Source of the DNA: Actinomycetota bacterium
Lineage (GTDB): Bacteria; Actinomycetota; Thermoleophilia; Gaiellales; Gaiellaceae
Assembly: GCA_005888435.1 (NCBI GenBank)
Contig: VAXO01000021.1
Coordinates: 1 to 53,229, forward strand
Length of the DNA: 53,229 bases
Reading direction: 5' to 3'
The notes below the pieces were generated by a model, which was not told where the DNA came from, did no database searches, and saw only the letters and a list, made by a program, of their open reading frames with translations. Below are positions 41,339-50,004 of this stretch, piece by piece. The first letter of the stretch is position 1, and every line of letters starts with the position of its first letter. Made by a program: the position numbers and the translations under genes.

Positions 41339-43183
41339 ATGGATGCCAAGCAGCTGCAGGAGCTCGGCCAGCAGTTCCGCGTCGACTCGATCCGCTGCGC
41401 AGCCGCCGCGAAGTCGGGCCATCCGACGTCCGGGATGTCGGCCGCCGACCTGATGGCGGTGCTCGTGGCGAACCACTACCGCTACGACTTCGGCGATCCG
41501 AAACGGGCCGAGAACGACCGCCTGATCTTCTCCAAGGGTCACGCCTCGACGCTGCTGTACGCGATCTTCCGCGCGACCGGCGCGATCAGCGACGAGGAGA
41601 TGCTCCAGTACCGTCAGTTCGGGAGCGTCCTCGAGGGACATCCGACCCCTCGCATCCCGTGGGTCGACGTCGCGACAGGATCCCTCGGACAAGGTCTCCC
41701 GCTGGGCGTCGGGATGGCTTTGGCGGGGAAGTATCTCGACCGGTTGCCGTACCGCGTGTGGGTGCTGAGCGGCGACAGCGAGATGGCCGAAGGATCGGTG
41801 TGGGAGGCGTTCGAACACGCTGCGCACTACGAGCTCGACAACCTGACAGCGATCCTCGACGTCAACCGGCTCGGGCAGCGCGGCGAGACGATGGTGGGCT
41901 GGGACGTCGACATCTACCGCGACCGCGCGCACGCGTTCGGCTGGGAGACGATCGAGGTGGACGGGCACGACGTCGAGGCCGTGGCCCGCGCGTACACGGA
42001 GGCGGCCGGGACGACCGGCAAGCCCACCGTCGTGATCGCGCGGACGATCAAGGGAAAAGGCGTGAAGGCCGTCGAGAACCAACCGGGTTGGCACGGCAAG
42101 GCCCTCGACAACCCCGACGAGGCAATCGCGGAGCTCGGCGGGCTCCGGAACATCCACGTCGACGTCGCACAGCCGGAGCCGGCCGAGGCGCACACGTTCC
42201 CCGGCGGCACGCTCGAGCTGCCGCGCTACGACGTCGGCGACGAGGTCGCCACGCGGAAGGCGTACGGCGAGGCGCTCGCCGCACTCGGCTCGGCCCGCGG
42301 CGACGTGGTCGCGCTCGACGGCGAGGTGAGCAACTCCACCTTCGCCGAGATCTTCGCGAAAGCGCACCCCGAGCGGTACTTCGAGATGTACATCGCCGAG
42401 CAGCAGCTGCTCGCTGCGGCCGTCGGCCTGAGCGCGCGCGGCTGGAACCCGTTCGCCTCGACGTTCGCCGCCTTCTTCTCGCGTGCGTACGACTTCATCC
42501 GCATGGCCGCGATCAGCCGCGCGAACCTGCGACTCGCCGGCTCGCATGCCGGCGTGTCGATCGGCGAAGACGGCCCGTCTCAGATGGCGCTCGAGGACAT
42601 CGCGTCCCTCCGCGCAGTGCATTCGAGCACGGTGCTGCAGCCGTGCGACGCGAACCAGACCGCCAAGCTGGTGGCAGCGATGGCGGACCTGAAGGGAATC
42701 GTCTTCCTGCGGACGCTGCGGCCGAACACGCCGGTGATCTACGACGCGGACGAGGACTTCGAGATCGGCGGGAGCCGCGTTCTGCGCTCGTCGGTGACGG
42801 ATGACGTCACCGTCGTCGCGTCGGGCGTCACCGTGCACGAGGCGATCAAGGCTGCAGAGACGCTTGCCGACGAGGACATCGGTGTCCGCGTGATCGACCT
42901 CTACTCGATCAAGCCGATCGACGTCGAGGCGCTGCATGCCGCGGCCGAGGCGACGGGGCGGATCATCACCGTCGAGGATCACTACCCCGAAGGCGGTGTG
43001 GGCGATGCCGTCCTCGCGGCGCTGGCCGAAAGCGGCGCCGAGGCCCGCGTCGTGAAGCTGGCCGTCGACGACATGCCGCACTCCGGAAAGTCGGCTGAGC
43101 TGCTGGCCGCCTTCGGCATCGACGCCGACGGCATCGCGAGCACGGCTCGTCAGCTTGTCCGAGAGCCGATAGCCACTTCGTAA
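41339..43183 (+). CDS. tkt: Transketolase
   Basis: 614 residues, the shorter animal/archaeal-like architecture. Thiamine-diphosphate domain: KSGHPTSGMSAADLMAVL, ATGSLGQGLPLGVGMAL, and the diphosphate motif GDSEMAEGSVWEAFEHA...LDVNRLGQ; pyrimidine domain FEMYIAEQQLLAAAVGLSA; C-terminal domain VIDLYSIKPIDVEAL. It transfers C2 units in the non-oxidative pentose phosphate pathway. Divergent from rpiB with a likely leaderless start at ATG 41339; convergent with the FGGY kinase gene. Confidence 0.95.
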   Translation: MDAKQLQELGQQFRVDSIRCAAAAKSGHPTSGMSAADLMAVLVANHYRYDFGDPKRAENDRLIFSKGHASTLLYAIFRATGAISDEEMLQYRQFGSVLEGHPTPRIPWVDVATGSLGQGLPLGVGMALAGKYLDRLPYRVWVLSGDSEMAEGSVWEAFEHAAHYELDNLTAILDVNRLGQRGETMVGWDVDIYRDRAHAFGWETIEVDGHDVEAVARAYTEAAGTTGKPTVVIARTIKGKGVKAVENQPGWHGKALDNPDEAIAELGGLRNIHVDVAQPEPAEAHTFPGGTLELPRYDVGDEVATRKAYGEALAALGSARGDVVALDGEVSNSTFAEIFAKAHPERYFEMYIAEQQLLAAAVGLSARGWNPFASTFAAFFSRAYDFIRMAAISRANLRLAGSHAGVSIGEDGPSQMALEDIASLRAVHSSTVLQPCDANQTAKLVAAMADLKGIVFLRTLRPNTPVIYDADEDFEIGGSRVLRSSVTDDVTVVASGVTVHEAIKAAETLADEDIGVRVIDLYSIKPIDVEALHAAAEATGRIITVEDHYPEGGVGDAVLAALAESGAEARVVKLAVDDMPHSGKSAELLAAFGIDADGIASTARQLVREPIATS

Positions 43184-43189
43184 CGAAGT
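43175..43189. terminator. 15-nt perfect palindrome overlapping the tkt stop
   Basis: ACTTCGT-A-ACGAAGT, arms of 7 nt, contains the tkt TAA (43181-43183). It occupies the convergent junction with the FGGY kinase gene. No T-run; it may be a weak bidirectional terminator. It is unrelated in sequence to the GGGGTCAGACCCC family. Confidence 0.35.
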
Positions 43190-43206
43190 CGTCGTACGCG
43201 GCGCCG

Positions 43207-44553
43207 TTAAGACGTCGCCTGGCGAGAGCCGATCGCGGCGTCGTAAAGCTCTTTGTGCCGCTCGCGCGCGGCGCGATATGCGTCTGCACGTTCGCGGCGA
43301 GGCTCGATCACACGGCCGAGCGCTCCGGGCGGGGGCGCCTCCCCGAGCCGCTCGAGCGCGGCGACGGCCGCGCCGCGCAGAGACGCCTCCTTGACGCCCG
43401 ATGTCGTGACGGGGCGACCGAGTGCGTCGGCCATGATCTGCAGCCAGTCGTCGTCCTTCAGCAGTGAGCCGCCGGTCGCGACGATCTCCTCCACCTCCGG
43501 CATCAGGTCGGCGACTCTTGCGAACGTGAACGCGACGCCCTCGAGCGCCGCCTGACGAATGTCGAGGGCTGTCGTCTGGAACGTGAGGCCCTCGACCGCG
43601 CCTTTCGCGTGCTGGTGCCAACCGGGGCTGCGCTCGCCGCCGAGCAGCGCGAGAAACGTCAGTCCGTGTGTGTCGGGATCGCGATCGCCGAGCGACCCGT
43701 CCGCATCCTGCAACGTCTGCTCGAGCCAGTGCACGAGGCTGCCGCCGTCCGAGAGCGAGCCGCCCTCGACGACGCGCCGCTCGTCGACCCAGTGGATGAA
43801 GAGGCCAGGCCGTGCGTGCGCCTGCGCCGTCTCGTAGACCGTGCGGAAAGCCCCCGAGGTGCCGATCATCAGCGCCGCGCGCTCGCGCGTCACGCAACCC
43901 GCACCGACGTTCGAGCAGGCGCCGTCGAGGAGCGCGGGGTACCAACCCTCGACAGCCTCGTCGGAGAGCTCCGGCAGCTGACCCGCATCGAGGCCGAGCA
44001 TCGCCAGCAGCTCCTGGTCCCACGCGCGCGCGTGTAAATCGAAGAGGCCGGTCGCCGACGCCATCGACGTGCTGGCCGCGACCGGCCGCCCGAGAAACGC
44101 GGCGTAGAGGTAGTCGCAGATCGACACGAAGCTGTGTGTCGACCGCCAGACCTCCGGCTGCTCGCTGGCGAGCCACGCGAGCTTGGCGGGCCAGTAGCTC
44201 GTGTGGATGTGACAGCCGGTGCGTGCGTGAACGGCATCCGCGTCCACACGGCGAGACAGCCAGTCGGCGGCGTCCGCGGAGCGCGTGTCGCGCCACCCGA
44301 GGATGGGTGTCAGCGGCCGCCCGTGCTCGTCGAGGGCCAGCAGGCTGTGCCCGAAGCAGGACCCGCCGACGGCGTCGTACTCCTCTCCTCCAACCGCCTC
44401 GTCGACGGCCTCGCGCACGAGCTCGACAATGCGCGCAGGGTCGTTCTCGCCGGCATATTTGCGCTGAGCAGGCTCGAGCTCCTGCGCGTCGGCGTCGAAG
44501 ACCTGCGCCCGGACCGAGGACGTCCCGACGTCGAGTGCGAGCACGCGCGTCAC
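43207..44553 (-). CDS. FGGY-family carbohydrate kinase, possibly gluconokinase
   Basis: 448 residues. N-terminal ATPase-fold phosphate motif ALDVGTSSVRAQVFD, SCFGHSLLALDEHGRPL, ILGWRDTRS, then MIGTSGAFRTV, and C-terminal FGGY region EIVATGGSLLKDDDWLQIMADALGRPV followed by EASLRGAAVAAL. Members phosphorylate gluconate, xylulose, glycerol or similar. The pentose phosphate neighbours make gluconate or xylulose the best guesses. GTG at 44553; 20 nt from the divergent ABC-F start. Confidence 0.85.
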   Translation of the reverse strand: MTRVLALDVGTSSVRAQVFDADAQELEPAQRKYAGENDPARIVELVREAVDEAVGGEEYDAVGGSCFGHSLLALDEHGRPLTPILGWRDTRSADAADWLSRRVDADAVHARTGCHIHTSYWPAKLAWLASEQPEVWRSTHSFVSICDYLYAAFLGRPVAASTSMASATGLFDLHARAWDQELLAMLGLDAGQLPELSDEAVEGWYPALLDGACSNVGAGCVTRERAALMIGTSGAFRTVYETAQAHARPGLFIHWVDERRVVEGGSLSDGGSLVHWLEQTLQDADGSLGDRDPDTHGLTFLALLGGERSPGWHQHAKGAVEGLTFQTTALDIRQAALEGVAFTFARVADLMPEVEEIVATGGSLLKDDDWLQIMADALGRPVTTSGVKEASLRGAAVAALERLGEAPPPGALGRVIEPRRERADAYRAARERHKELYDAAIGSRQATS

Positions 44554-44559
44554 GAGCCG

Positions 44560-44565
44560 TACCCT
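44560..44565 (+). promoter_or_regulatory. Candidate -10 element for the ABC-F gene
   Basis: TACCCT fits TAnnnT and ends exactly 8 nt before the ATG at 44574, with no ribosome site between, suggesting a leaderless message. It lies in the 20-nt gap shared with the divergent FGGY kinase gene. Confidence 0.4.
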
Positions 44566-44573
44566 TACAGCCC

Positions 44574-46457
44574 ATGGCCGTGCTGATTGCCTCCAACCTG
44601 CGCAAGGAGCTGAGCGGCGACCCGCTTTTCGACGGCGTCTCGTTCAAGGTCGAGCGCCGCGACCGTGTCGCCCTCTCCGGCCCGAACGGCGCCGGCAAGA
44701 CGACGCTCCTCCGCGCGCTGATGGGGGAGACGAGCCTGCAGGGCGGCGACCTTGCGTTCCAGAAAGGCACCCGCATCGCACTGCACGACCAGCGGCCGCC
44801 GCTCGAGCGCGGGCTGAGCCTGCGCGAGTACGTCCTCTCCGGCGCATCCGACTTGCTCGCGCTCGAGGACGAGCTCAGGCGGCTCGAACAGGCGATGGCG
44901 CAGGGCGATCACGCCGACGCGACGATGCGCCGCTACGGCGAGGCGCAGGCGCGGCTCGAGCATGCGGGAGGCTACGACTGGCGCGAGCGCGCGACGGCGG
45001 TGCTGCGGGGCCTCGGCTTCGGCGACGAGGACCTCGACCGCCGGCTGGAGACGTTCTCCGGCGGCGAGCTGACACGTGCCTCGCTTGCGCGTGCGCTCGG
45101 CGGCGACCCCGACCTGCTGTTGCTCGACGAGCCCACGAACCACCTCGACGTCGAGAGCCTCGAGTGGCTGGAGCGCGAGCTGCAGTCGCTCGACGCAGGC
45201 ATTCTGATCGTCGCGCACGACCGCTGGTTCCTCGAGGCCGTGGCGAACGCGGTGCTCGAGCTCGACGCAGGCCGCTCGACGTATTTCGCCGGCCCCTGGC
45301 ACGAGTGGCGGATCGAGAAGGCCGCGCGGCTGCACGCGGCGTCGAAGACGGCCGACCGGATCGGCGCCGACATCGAGCGGCTCGAGCGCTTCGTCGCCCG
45401 CTTCCGCGCGTCCACCGAGAAGATGGCGCGCAAGGCGCAGGTGAAGATGCGCCAGATCGAGCGCTACAAGCAGGAGCGGTCGAAAGCAACCGACCAGATC
45501 GAGCTGCTCACGCGCAGGAGCAAGAAGCTCGGTTTCGAGTTCCTGAAGCCGCCTCGGAGCGGACGCACCGTCGTCGAAGCCGACGGGCTCACGGTGCAGA
45601 TCGGCGACCGCGTCCTGCTCGACGACGTGTCCTTTGCGATCGAGCGAGGCGAGCACGTCGCGCTCGTCGGGCCGAACGGATCCGGCAAGACGACGCTGCT
45701 CGAGACGATCCTCGAGAAGCGCGAGGTGCAGGGCGGCTCGGTCCGGCTCGGCCACGGCGTCGAGGCGGCGTACTTCTCGCAGCAGGAGATGGAGCTCGAC
45801 ACGCGTGGGTCGGTGCTGCAGTGCGTGCAGCGCGCCACCGGCCTGCAGCGGCCCGACGCGCAGAAGCTGCTCGGCCGGTTTCTCTTCTCCGGCTGGGGCG
45901 AGCACGAGAAGCCGGTCGTCGCGCTCTCGGGCGGCGAGCGCCGCCGCCTCGCCCTCGCAATCGTCGTCGCTTCGGGCGCGAACCTCCTCGTCGTGGACGA
46001 GCCGACGAACCATCTCGACCTCGAAAGCCGAGAGGCGCTCGAGGCCGCGCTCGAGGCATTCCCGGGAACTGTCCTGCTCGTCTCCCACGACCGGGCCTTG
46101 CTCGACGCGGCCGCGCAGCGCACCCTCGCGGTCGAGGACTTGCACCTCAACTCGTACGACGGCGGCTGGGCGGATTACGTGCGCGAGCGCGAAGCGCGTT
46201 CGGCACCGCCGCCCGCGGCCGAGCCGAAACCGGCCAAGCCGCCGAAGCAGCGCGCACCGCGCAAGCCGGCGCCGTCCGAGCTCGAGCGCATCGAAGCGCA
46301 GATCGCGGCGCGCGAGTCGATCGTCGCCGACCTCGAACGGCGCCTGGCCGATGACTGGAACGACGTGGAGACGCTCGCAGCGCACCGCCAGGCACGGGAC
46401 GAGCTGCAGGCACTGCTGCAGCGATGGGAGACGGCATTCGAGCGGGCTCAGACATGA
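44574..46457 (+). CDS. ABC-F family ATPase (Uup/EttA-like)
   Basis: 627 residues with two ABC domains in one chain and no membrane segment. Domain 1: Walker A GPNGAGKTT, signature FSGGELTRASLARAL, Walker B LLLLDEPTNHLD. An interdomain linker about 295-345 is charged and helical (KAQVKMRQIERYKQERSK), typical of the ABC-F P-site tRNA interaction motif. Domain 2: GPNGSGKTT, LSGGERRRLALAIV, LLVVDEPTNHLD. A Pro/Lys linker and C-terminal coiled coil (residues about 565-620) resemble Uup. ABC-F proteins act on ribosomes. ATG at 44574; the next gene overlaps the stop. Confidence 0.9.
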   Translation: MAVLIASNLRKELSGDPLFDGVSFKVERRDRVALSGPNGAGKTTLLRALMGETSLQGGDLAFQKGTRIALHDQRPPLERGLSLREYVLSGASDLLALEDELRRLEQAMAQGDHADATMRRYGEAQARLEHAGGYDWRERATAVLRGLGFGDEDLDRRLETFSGGELTRASLARALGGDPDLLLLDEPTNHLDVESLEWLERELQSLDAGILIVAHDRWFLEAVANAVLELDAGRSTYFAGPWHEWRIEKAARLHAASKTADRIGADIERLERFVARFRASTEKMARKAQVKMRQIERYKQERSKATDQIELLTRRSKKLGFEFLKPPRSGRTVVEADGLTVQIGDRVLLDDVSFAIERGEHVALVGPNGSGKTTLLETILEKREVQGGSVRLGHGVEAAYFSQQEMELDTRGSVLQCVQRATGLQRPDAQKLLGRFLFSGWGEHEKPVVALSGGERRRLALAIVVASGANLLVVDEPTNHLDLESREALEAALEAFPGTVLLVSHDRALLDAAAQRTLAVEDLHLNSYDGGWADYVREREARSAPPPAAEPKPAKPPKQRAPRKPAPSELERIEAQIAARESIVADLERRLADDWNDVETLAAHRQARDELQALLQRWETAFERAQT

Positions 46458-46810
46458 CCGAGCGAACGCCGACGCCGACCCCTCCGGAGGTCGGCCGCTG
46501 GACCGGGATGGGCGAGGCGCTCGGCCGCTTCGCCCTCCAGACGCTCGTGGCAATCGTGGTGGTGGGCGTGATCGGCGCACTCGTCGCTTGGGGGACCGGT
46601 CACGACATCGCCGGCGGAATGGCGGGCGCGTACTACATCGTCGGCGCGGGCCTCTTCGTAGTCGGGATGTTCCCGACCGGCGGCTACTCGACGTTCCGCG
46701 GAACGATCACGCGGCGAAAGCCGACGGGCGCGCGGCAGGAGGCGCACTTCCTGATGGGGATCCTGTTGATCGCGGTCGGCGTGCTGTTCGACCTGACGCG
46801 CCCGTTCTAA
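46454..46810 (+). CDS. Three-helix membrane protein of unknown function
   Basis: 118 residues; ATG at 46454 overlaps the ABC-F TGA (ATGA). Three transmembrane helices (ALQTLVAIVVVGVIGALVAW, GAYYIVGAGLFVVGMF, HFLMGILLIAVGVLF) with a short basic loop RRKPTGARQEA. No family recognised. Translational coupling to the ABC-F gene suggests co-expression but no function follows from it. Its stop is 5 nt before a palindromic repeat doublet. Confidence 0.6.
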   Translation: MTERTPTPTPPEVGRWTGMGEALGRFALQTLVAIVVVGVIGALVAWGTGHDIAGGMAGAYYIVGAGLFVVGMFPTGGYSTFRGTITRRKPTGARQEAHFLMGILLIAVGVLFDLTRPF

Positions 46811-46815
46811 GAGCG

Positions 46816-46851
46816 AAAGGCTGGGGTCAGACCCCTTTGGGGTCAGACCCC
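46816..46851. repeat. AAAGGCTGGGGTCAGACCCC plus second palindrome copy
   Basis: Palindromes at 46823-46835 and 46839-46851 separated by TTT; the inner arms GACCCC/GGGGTC can form a hairpin. It lies at a convergent junction. The first copy carries the TGA of the ANTAR regulator gene, and the second encodes part of its tail. Confidence 0.9.
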
Positions 46852-47408
46852 AGTGTCGCTATCAGCGCTTCGGCGACCACCTTCAGCGGCCGCCCCGAGA
46901 TCTGGCTCGCTTTGCGGAGACGCGCGAACGCGTCTTGTTCGGACAGACCCTCCTTCGCCATCAGGAGACCCTTGGCGCGCTCGATCGCCTTGCGCGCGGC
47001 AAGCGCCTCTGCGAGCGACTCCGCCTCTTCGCGCAGCGCCGTCAGCTCCTCGTGCCGGGCCCGGGCCGTGCGAATAGCGGGCAGCAAGTCCTGCTCGCGG
47101 AAGGGCTTGACGAGGTAGCCGAAGACGCCGGCTTCGGCTGCGCGCTGAACCAGCTCGTCCTGGCCGTAGGCGGTGAGCATCACGATCGGGATCGGACGCT
47201 CGTCGAGGATCCGCCTGGCGGCCTCGATGCCGTCGAGCTTCGGCATCTTGACGTCGAGCACGGCCACGTCCGGCTGCTCCGATCTCGCGAGGGCGACGGC
47301 CTCCTCCCCGTCGCGGGCCTCCGCACAGACCTCGAAGCCGGCCCGCTCCAGCAGAGCCCTCAGATCGAGCCGGATGATCGTCTCGTCTTCGGCAACCAGG
47401 ATCCTCAT
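46827..47408 (-). CDS. pdtaR: ANTAR-domain response regulator (PdtaR-like)
   Basis: 193 residues. Receiver domain: RILVAEDETIIRLDLRALL, phosphoacceptor Asp52 in VAVLDVKMP, VMLTAYGQ and YLVKPFREQDLLP; coiled linker ARARHEELTALREEAESLAEAL; ANTAR domain AIERAKGLLMAKEGLSEQDAFARLR with the conserved Ala/Leu pattern. ANTAR proteins bind paired RNA hairpins to prevent termination. ATG at 47408. The last residues (LGSDPKGV) and TGA are read from the palindromic repeat, replacing the natural end. The likely kinase is the HisKA_2 protein at 50.4-51.9 kb, as in PdtaS-PdtaR pairs. Confidence 0.88.
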   Translation of the reverse strand: MRILVAEDETIIRLDLRALLERAGFEVCAEARDGEEAVALARSEQPDVAVLDVKMPKLDGIEAARRILDERPIPIVMLTAYGQDELVQRAAEAGVFGYLVKPFREQDLLPAIRTARARHEELTALREEAESLAEALAARKAIERAKGLLMAKEGLSEQDAFARLRKASQISGRPLKVVAEALIATLGSDPKGV

Positions 47409-47491
47409 CTGTGGGTGAGTTTTGTCGAAAACGCTCGGCCGAGGGATGGCGGCGGCTCGGACGGCGGGCGATGGTGGAGGTGCGGCCACCG

Positions 47492-47890
47492 ATGTCTGAA
47501 TCGGATTTCACCCCCAAACCCCAGTCCCTCGTCTTCCGAGTAGAGATCTCGGCGGAACAGGCGAACGCGCTTGCCCCCCTCCTGAGCGGGGTGGCGCTGC
47601 CGGCGGTACCCGCTCCGGTCTCGGAGGAAGCGGTCGACGCGCGGGTCCTCGAGCTGAGGCAGCGCGAGAGCGAGCTGGAGCTGCGCGAGGCGGAGTTCGA
47701 CGCGGACGTGGAGCTGCGCGAGGACCGGATCGAGCGCTGGCGCACGGAGCTGGAAGAGCTCGAGCAGACGCTGGACCGGCGCGAGCGCGACCTCGTGAGC
47801 TACGTCGATCAGCTGCAGGGAGCCATGTCCGGCTCCGGCAACGACGCCTGGTGGCAGCGGCCCGCCGGCGGCGACGGCGGCGTTTACTAA
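47492..47890 (+). CDS. Small coiled-coil protein of unknown function
   Basis: 132 residues from ATG 47492; GGAGG lies 11 nt upstream (47476-47480). ATG at 47471 is an alternative adding seven residues. The N-terminal third is soluble (LVFRVEISAEQANALAPLL), and residues 50-110 are a charged coiled coil (LELRQRESELELREAEFD, RIERWRTELEELEQTLDRRER). The C-terminus is Gly/Trp-rich. Not recognised. It diverges from the ANTAR gene 83 nt away and is followed by a strong terminator. Confidence 0.6.
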   Translation: MSESDFTPKPQSLVFRVEISAEQANALAPLLSGVALPAVPAPVSEEAVDARVLELRQRESELELREAEFDADVELREDRIERWRTELEELEQTLDRRERDLVSYVDQLQGAMSGSGNDAWWQRPAGGDGGVY

Positions 47891-47892
47891 CT

Positions 47893-47919
47893 CGGCGAAG
47901 CTGCGCTTCGCCGGTTTTT
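47893..47919 (+). terminator. Rho-independent terminator after the coiled-coil gene
   Basis: A 9-bp perfect stem (CGGCGAAGC / GCTTCGCCG) with loop TGC, then G and TTTTT, begins 2 nt after the stop of the preceding gene. Confidence 0.88.
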
Positions 47920-48017
47920 GAGGTACTGCGCGTCGCGCTGGCTTACGCGACGGCTTCTTTCTGGTCGTCACTCATTTGGGGGATGCCTGCGTTCGTGCTA
48001 CGTGGTGCAATCGCGGC

Positions 48018-48215
48018 GTGGACTTGGTGAGTCCCGAGCTTGTGCTCGTTTCGCCGCCCGAGATCGCGGCTGAGGCGCGGTTGCACGTGCTGGACCCGCT
48101 GCCTGGGTCGTATGTGCCGCGGGTGACCTTGTCGCGCGGCGGGATCGCGACGTTTTACGCCTGCTGCATCGCCGGAACGCTCGGGCCGCTCGTGCTGGCT
48201 TCCCTCGCGCGCTAG
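48018..48215 (+). CDS. 65-residue hypothetical protein
   Basis: GTG at 48018 gives a protein starting VDLVSPELVLVSPPEIAAEARL, continuing PGSYVPRVTLSRGGIATFYACCIAGTLGPLVLASLAR. It has a polar N-terminal half and a weakly hydrophobic C-terminal half with a Cys pair. Not recognised, and no convincing ribosome site; an upstream ATG at 47976 is possible. It overlaps the convergent GH15 gene by 4 nt (48212-48215). Low to moderate confidence that it is real. Confidence 0.4.
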   Translation: MDLVSPELVLVSPPEIAAEARLHVLDPLPGSYVPRVTLSRGGIATFYACCIAGTLGPLVLASLAR

Positions 48216-49993
48216 GAGTCCTCCTGGATCGCTGCGGCGGCGTTGACGAGCGCGAGGTGGCTGAGCGCCTGCGGGAAGTTGCCGAGCTGCTCGTGGGTGT
48301 GAGGGTCGAGCTCTTCGGCATAGAGACCGACATCGTTCGTGAGGTCGACCATCGCGTTCATCGTCTGGCGCGCCTCGTCGAGCTGGCCGGCGCGGGCGAG
48401 TGCTTCCACGAGCCAGAAAGAGCACGCGACGAAGGCCCCTTCGACCTCCTGCTGGCCGCTGTAGCGGTAGAGCAAGGGTCCGCCGCCGGCGAGCTCGGTG
48501 CGAACGGCTTCGATCGTTCCCCCGATCTCGGCACTCTTCGGGTCGAGCAGGCTCGTCCGCACGACGCGCAGGGTGGCGGCGTCCAGCTTCTCGGTCCCGG
48601 GGTGCATGAGGAGACTGCGCCGCTCCGGCGACCAGCACTCCTCGAGGATGAACGCGCGCACCTGCTCGGCTTCGCGGCGCCAGGCCTCCGCGTGCTCCGC
48701 GGGCAACTGTCCGCCCTCGACGAGGCGCAGCGCCCGCTCGAAGCAGGTCCAGGCGGCCAGCTTTGAGCTCGTGTAGTGCTGGCGGTCGTCGAGCTCCCAT
48801 ATACCGGCGTCCCGCTTGCGCCACAGCTTGGCGAGATGGTCGACAAGTTCGCAGACTCGCTTCGCGGTTGCGTCGTCGAGGGCGTTCCCCTCGCGCACGT
48901 ACAGCTCCGCTGTCTCCAGCAGATCGCCGTAGGCGCCGAGTTGCAGCTGCTTCGCAGCCGCGTTTCCGGTCAGGACCGGCCGCGAGCCGCGAAAGCCGGC
49001 CAGCTCGAGCGTACGCTGACGACCCGTCATCGGTCGGCCATCGAGCCGGTAGCACGGCTTCAGCTTTGGATGCGTCTCGGCCGTCGCATGCAGCAGCCAG
49101 GCAAAGGAGGCGTGCACCTGCGCCCGCAGACCGAGGTTGATCAACGCGTCGACCGCAAAGGCACCATCGCGTACCCAGCCGTAGCGATAGTCGTAGTTGC
49201 GGTCACCGCCGATCCGTTCGGGCAGTGAGGTCGTGGCCGCAGCCGCGATCCCGCCGGTCGGAGCGTACGTGAGCAGCTTCAACACCAGCGCACTGCGCTC
49301 GACCGCCTCCCGCCACTCGCCTGCGTACGAACCCGAATCGAGCCAACGGCGCCAGAGATCAGCCGTCGTCTCCAGCCGCCGCTCCACGTCCTCACGCACC
49401 GGAAACACGAGCGGCTCCTCGTGCGCCGAGGTCAGCACCAACAATGCCCGCGTGCCGGAGCGGACCGTGAACCGCCCCGAAACCTCGCCGCTGCGGTGCA
49501 CCGGCTCGCCCGCATCCCAGCAATGGAGCGCGAGCTCGAACTCGCCGCCAAGTGCAACCCACGCGCCCCGCCGCTGCTCGAACCGCGTCTCCAGTTCACC
49601 CCAGCCGAACCGCGGCCGCAGCCGCCAACGCATCGGCACGTTGCCAGCGAGCCCCTCGACGCGGCGCACGAGCTCAACCCATGGCAGGAGCCCGAACTCG
49701 TGCAGCGCCAGCGCATCCGTAACCCGCACGCTGCCGGCAGCAGTACGGAACGTCGTCGTCAGAACGTTCGTCCGCGGGAGATAGGCGCGGGATGCCTCGA
49801 ATGCTTCCTCCGGGACGAGCTCGAAGCGGCCGCCCTCCTCCGAGTCGAGCAGCGCAAAGAAGACCGGCGCCGTGTCGAGACGCGGCAGCGCAAACCAATC
49901 GATCGAGCCATCACAGGCAACAAGCGCACACGCCCGACCGTCACCGACCGCGGCGTAGTCGCCGATCCCCGCATACCCCCCAGTTCTCAACAC
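48212..49993 (-). CDS. Glycoside hydrolase family 15 protein (glucoamylase/trehalase-like)
   Basis: 593 residues. N-terminal domain GYAGIGDYAAVGDGRACALVACDGSIDWFALPR, then the (alpha/alpha)6 barrel with catalytic regions GGDRNYDYRYGWVRDGAFAVDAL (general acid region near 270) and GLYAEELDPHTHEQLGNFPQALSHLALVNAA (second acid near 568). GH15 enzymes hydrolyse alpha-glucosides such as starch ends, and some actinobacterial members are trehalases. No signal peptide, so cytoplasmic. GTG at 49993 has TAGGCA 8 nt upstream. VOC gene lies 11 nt upstream. Confidence 0.9.
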   Translation of the reverse strand: MLRTGGYAGIGDYAAVGDGRACALVACDGSIDWFALPRLDTAPVFFALLDSEEGGRFELVPEEAFEASRAYLPRTNVLTTTFRTAAGSVRVTDALALHEFGLLPWVELVRRVEGLAGNVPMRWRLRPRFGWGELETRFEQRRGAWVALGGEFELALHCWDAGEPVHRSGEVSGRFTVRSGTRALLVLTSAHEEPLVFPVREDVERRLETTADLWRRWLDSGSYAGEWREAVERSALVLKLLTYAPTGGIAAAATTSLPERIGGDRNYDYRYGWVRDGAFAVDALINLGLRAQVHASFAWLLHATAETHPKLKPCYRLDGRPMTGRQRTLELAGFRGSRPVLTGNAAAKQLQLGAYGDLLETAELYVREGNALDDATAKRVCELVDHLAKLWRKRDAGIWELDDRQHYTSSKLAAWTCFERALRLVEGGQLPAEHAEAWRREAEQVRAFILEECWSPERRSLLMHPGTEKLDAATLRVVRTSLLDPKSAEIGGTIEAVRTELAGGGPLLYRYSGQQEVEGAFVACSFWLVEALARAGQLDEARQTMNAMVDLTNDVGLYAEELDPHTHEQLGNFPQALSHLALVNAAAAIQEDS

Positions 49994-50004
49994 CAGCGCC
50001 CTGC

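Noticed and set aside
41324-44776. Very long minus-strand open frame (about 1150 codons) across tkt and the FGGY kinase gene
   Set aside because: It is antisense to tkt and out of frame with the kinase. The predicted protein is low-complexity Arg/Ala/Asp, an artefact of GC-rich codon bias.
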